6,871 nt of DNA, taken from Pseudomonadota bacterium. Lineage in GTDB: Bacteria > Pseudomonadota > Gammaproteobacteria > Xanthomonadales > Xanthomonadaceae. Below are positions 5,008 through 6,871 of the stretch, piece by piece (position 1 is the first letter of the stretch; every line of letters starts with the position of its first letter). The notes beneath the pieces are model-generated. The model worked only from the letters and a program-made list of their open reading frames with translations, ran no database searches and was not told where the DNA came from. The DNA is taken from the NCBI GenBank assembly GCA_023388955.1, contig JAEWFH010000092.1:1-6871 (forward strand), in the 5' to 3' direction. Position numbers and translations under genes: made by a program.

Positions 5008-6357
5008 ATGGCGCATCGCGACTACTCCCAGGCGACCGGCCCGGTGGGCCCGGCCCCGCAGGAGCACAACGTCGTCTACACGACCCTGCATTTCGACATG
5101 CCGTGGTCGTACGACAACTACCTCAAGACCGGCGGTTACAGCGCCTGGCGCAAGATCCTCGCCGAGAAGATCGCGCCGGCCGACGTCATCGAGATGGTCA
5201 AGCAGTCCGGCCTGCGCGGCCGTGGCGGCGCGGGCTTCCCTACCGGCCTGAAGTGGAGCTTCATGCCTAAGGGCGGGGACGTGCAGAAGTACATCCTGTG
5301 CAACTCCGACGAGTCCGAGCCGGGCACCTGCAAGGACCGCGACATCCTGCGCTACAACCCGCACGCGGTGATCGAGGGCATGGCGATTGCCTGCTATGCC
5401 ACCGGTTCGACCGTGGCCTACAACTACCTGCGCGGCGAGTTCCACCACGAGCCCTTCGAGCGCATCGAGCAGGCGCTGAAGGAAGCCTACGACAACGGCT
5501 GGCTGGGCAAGGACATCCTCGGCAGCGGGATCGACGTCGACATCCACAACGCGCTGGGCGCCGGGGCCTACATCTGCGGTGAGGAAACCGCGCTGATGGA
5601 GTCGCTGGAGGGCAAGAAGGGCCAGCCGCGCTTCAAGCCGCCGTTCCCGGCCAACTTCGGCCTGTACGGCAAGCCGACCACCATCAACAACACCGAGACC
5701 TACGCCTCGGTGCCGGCCATCATCCGCAACGGCCCGGAGTGGTTCCTCAACCTGGGCAAGCCCAACAACGGCGGCGCCAAGGTGTTCGCGGTCTCGGGCC
5801 ACGTGAACCGCCCGGGCAACTACGAGATCCGCCTGGGCACCTCGTTCGCCGACCTGCTGGAGATGGCCGGCGGGGTGCGCAACGGCCACAAGCTGAAGGC
5901 GGTGATCCCGGGTGGTTCGTCGATGCCGGTGCTGCCGGCCGACACCATGATGGGGCTGACCATGGACTACGACGCGCTGCAGAAGGCCGGTTCCGGCCTG
6001 GGTTCGGGCGCGGTGATCGTCATGGACGAGCACGCCTGCATGGTCCGCGCCTGCCAGCGCATCGCGCGCTTCTACCACGCCGAGAGCTGTGGCCAGTGCA
6101 CCCCGTGCCGCGAGGGCACCGGCTGGATGCACCGCATGGTCAACCGCGTGGTGGAGATGAAGGCCACCGTCGCCGACCTGGAGATGCTGCGCAACGCGGC
6201 CGGCCAGATCGAGGGCCACACCATCTGCGCCTTCGGCGAGGCGGCCGCCTGGCCGATCCAGGGCTTCCTGCGCCACTTCTGGGATGAATTCGAGTACGCG
6301 ATCGTGAACAAGCGCTTCCTGGTCGACGACCAGCGCGAAGGCCGGGTGGCGGCATGA
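5008..6357 (+). CDS. nuoF: NADH-quinone oxidoreductase subunit F (FMN, NADH site, cluster N3)
   Basis: 51-kDa-type catalytic subunit of complex I: it binds NADH, takes the hydride onto FMN and passes electrons to 4Fe-4S cluster N3. The product is 449 residues. Seen in order: the glycine-rich GLRGRGGAGFPTGLKW (68-83) of the FMN/NADH fold, CNSDESEPGTCKDRD (98-112), a second glycine-rich loop GAGAYICGEETALMESLEG (184-202), an SLBB-type region around SGHVNRPGNYE (263-273), and the cluster N3 ligands Cys361, Cys364 and Cys367 in ESCGQCTPCREG plus Cys407 in GHTICAFGE. ATG 5008 is chosen because of the ribosome binding site eight bases upstream; GTG 4996 would add four residues and overlap nuoE. Its stop overlaps nuoG as ATGA. 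NuoE and NuoG are its direct partners. Confidence 0.97.
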   Translation: MAHRDYSQATGPVGPAPQEHNVVYTTLHFDMPWSYDNYLKTGGYSAWRKILAEKIAPADVIEMVKQSGLRGRGGAGFPTGLKWSFMPKGGDVQKYILCNSDESEPGTCKDRDILRYNPHAVIEGMAIACYATGSTVAYNYLRGEFHHEPFERIEQALKEAYDNGWLGKDILGSGIDVDIHNALGAGAYICGEETALMESLEGKKGQPRFKPPFPANFGLYGKPTTINNTETYASVPAIIRNGPEWFLNLGKPNNGGAKVFAVSGHVNRPGNYEIRLGTSFADLLEMAGGVRNGHKLKAVIPGGSSMPVLPADTMMGLTMDYDALQKAGSGLGSGAVIVMDEHACMVRACQRIARFYHAESCGQCTPCREGTGWMHRMVNRVVEMKATVADLEMLRNAAGQIEGHTICAFGEAAAWPIQGFLRHFWDEFEYAIVNKRFLVDDQREGRVAA

Positions 6358-6871
6358 GCGCCCAGCCGAGCAACCCGAACGTGCCGCCCGACCACGTCAG
6401 CATCGAGATCGACGGCGTCGAGATGTTCGCCCCCAAGGGGTCGATGATCATCCACGCCGCCGACAAGGCCGGGATCCCGATCCCGCGCTTCTGCTACCAC
6501 GACAAGCTCTCCATCGCCGCCAACTGCCGCATGTGCCTGGTGGACGTGGAGAAGATGGGCAAGCCGGCGCCGGCCTGCGCCACCCCGGTCATGGACGGCA
6601 TGAAGGTCAGCACGCGCAGCGACAAGGCGCTGGGCGCGCAGCGCAATGTCATGGAGTTCCTGCTGATCAACCACCCGCTGGACTGCCCCGTCTGCGACAA
6701 GGGCGGGGAGTGCCCGCTGCAGAACCAGGCGATGTCCAACGGCCGGCCCAAGAGCCGCTTCGAGGACGTCAAGCGGACCTACCCCAAGCCGATCAACATC
6801 TCCACGCAGGTGCTGCTGGACCGGGACCGCTGCGTCCTCTGTGCCCGGTGCACCCGGTTCTCCGACCAGAT
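6354..6871 (+). CDS. nuoG: NADH-quinone oxidoreductase subunit G, 3' end outside window
   Basis: 75-kDa-type subunit of complex I that carries several Fe-S clusters of the wire between NuoF and the connecting module. Only the first 172 residues are present. After a short polar N-terminus comes a ferredoxin-like domain with cluster N1b ligands Cys47, Cys58, Cys61 and Cys75 (CX10CX2CX13C). Next is the His/Cys cluster N5 motif, His107, Cys111, Cys114 and Cys120 (NHPLDCPVCDKGGEC). The first three ligands of cluster N4 follow at Cys160, Cys163 and Cys166 (DRCVLCARC); the fourth must lie beyond the window. All spacings match the family. The ATG at 6354 overlaps the nuoF stop. The upstream purines (GGGTGG, 6344-6349) are close and weak, so translation probably depends on ribosomes finishing nuoF. 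Confidence 0.96.
   Translation, partial: MSAQPSNPNVPPDHVSIEIDGVEMFAPKGSMIIHAADKAGIPIPRFCYHDKLSIAANCRMCLVDVEKMGKPAPACATPVMDGMKVSTRSDKALGAQRNVMEFLLINHPLDCPVCDKGGECPLQNQAMSNGRPKSRFEDVKRTYPKPINISTQVLLDRDRCVLCARCTRFSDQ

Noticed and set aside
4996..5008. GTG at 4996 as the nuoF start
   Set aside because: It lies inside the best ribosome binding motif and has a weak one of its own; ATG 5008 has proper spacing and fits the remembered start of relatives. It cannot be fully excluded.
4942..6276. A 444-codon open frame on the - strand, antisense to nuoF
   Set aside because: Same shadow effect: skewed composition, no motifs, fully covered by the well-supported nuoF.
1..6871. An undescribed system, mobile element or CRISPR array
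   Set aside because: Every stretch is explained by tpiA, secG, tRNA-Leu, nuoA-G or two spacers of about 100 bases. I saw no long direct repeats, no insertion-sequence ends, no spacer-repeat pattern and no broken gene.

Overview
This window is a high-GC stretch of a gammaproteobacterial chromosome. All protein genes lie on the + strand. It most resembles the Xanthomonadaceae/Lysobacteraceae (Xanthomonas, Lysobacter, Luteimonas group). The clues are the order tpiA - secG - tRNA-Leu - nuoABCDEFG, separate nuoC and nuoD (fused in E. coli), a NuoC with an extra internal segment of the kind I recall in this family, and strong GC bias at third codon positions. The family call rests on remembered protein sequences, not on a search.

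Layout. Positions 1-732 hold triosephosphate isomerase (tpiA), lacking only the first few codons. Positions 762-1175 hold secG, the small SecYEG translocon subunit, here with a long Pro/Ala-rich tail. Positions 1176-1291 are a non-coding leader with a candidate promoter, a 12-nt palindrome and a strong GC hairpin. Positions 1292-1376 encode tRNA-Leu(GAG) with its CCA end. Positions 1377-1471 carry a 10-bp tandem repeat and a 6-bp hairpin just before the nuoA ribosome binding site. From 1472 to the window end runs the start of the complex I (NDH-1) operon: nuoA, B, C, D, E, F and the first 172 codons of nuoG.

How the genes work together. NuoE, NuoF and NuoG form the NADH-oxidising module (FMN and Fe-S clusters). 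NuoB, NuoC and NuoD form the connecting module, with terminal cluster N2 and the quinone pocket. NuoA is the first membrane subunit. The remaining membrane genes (nuoH-N) presumably follow beyond the window. The nuo genes are packed with overlaps: 10 nt between A and B, and ATGA overlaps at B/C, C/D and F/G. This suggests translational coupling and one polycistronic message. All cluster ligands and key quinone-site residues expected within the visible parts are present.

This is a conserved housekeeping region. I see no mobile element, CRISPR array, defence gene, pseudogene or frameshift, and no convincing undescribed system. The points most worth a second look are regulatory: a good extended -10 promoter candidate inside tpiA, the structured secG-tRNA leader, and the absence of any obvious terminator between tRNA-Leu and nuoA.
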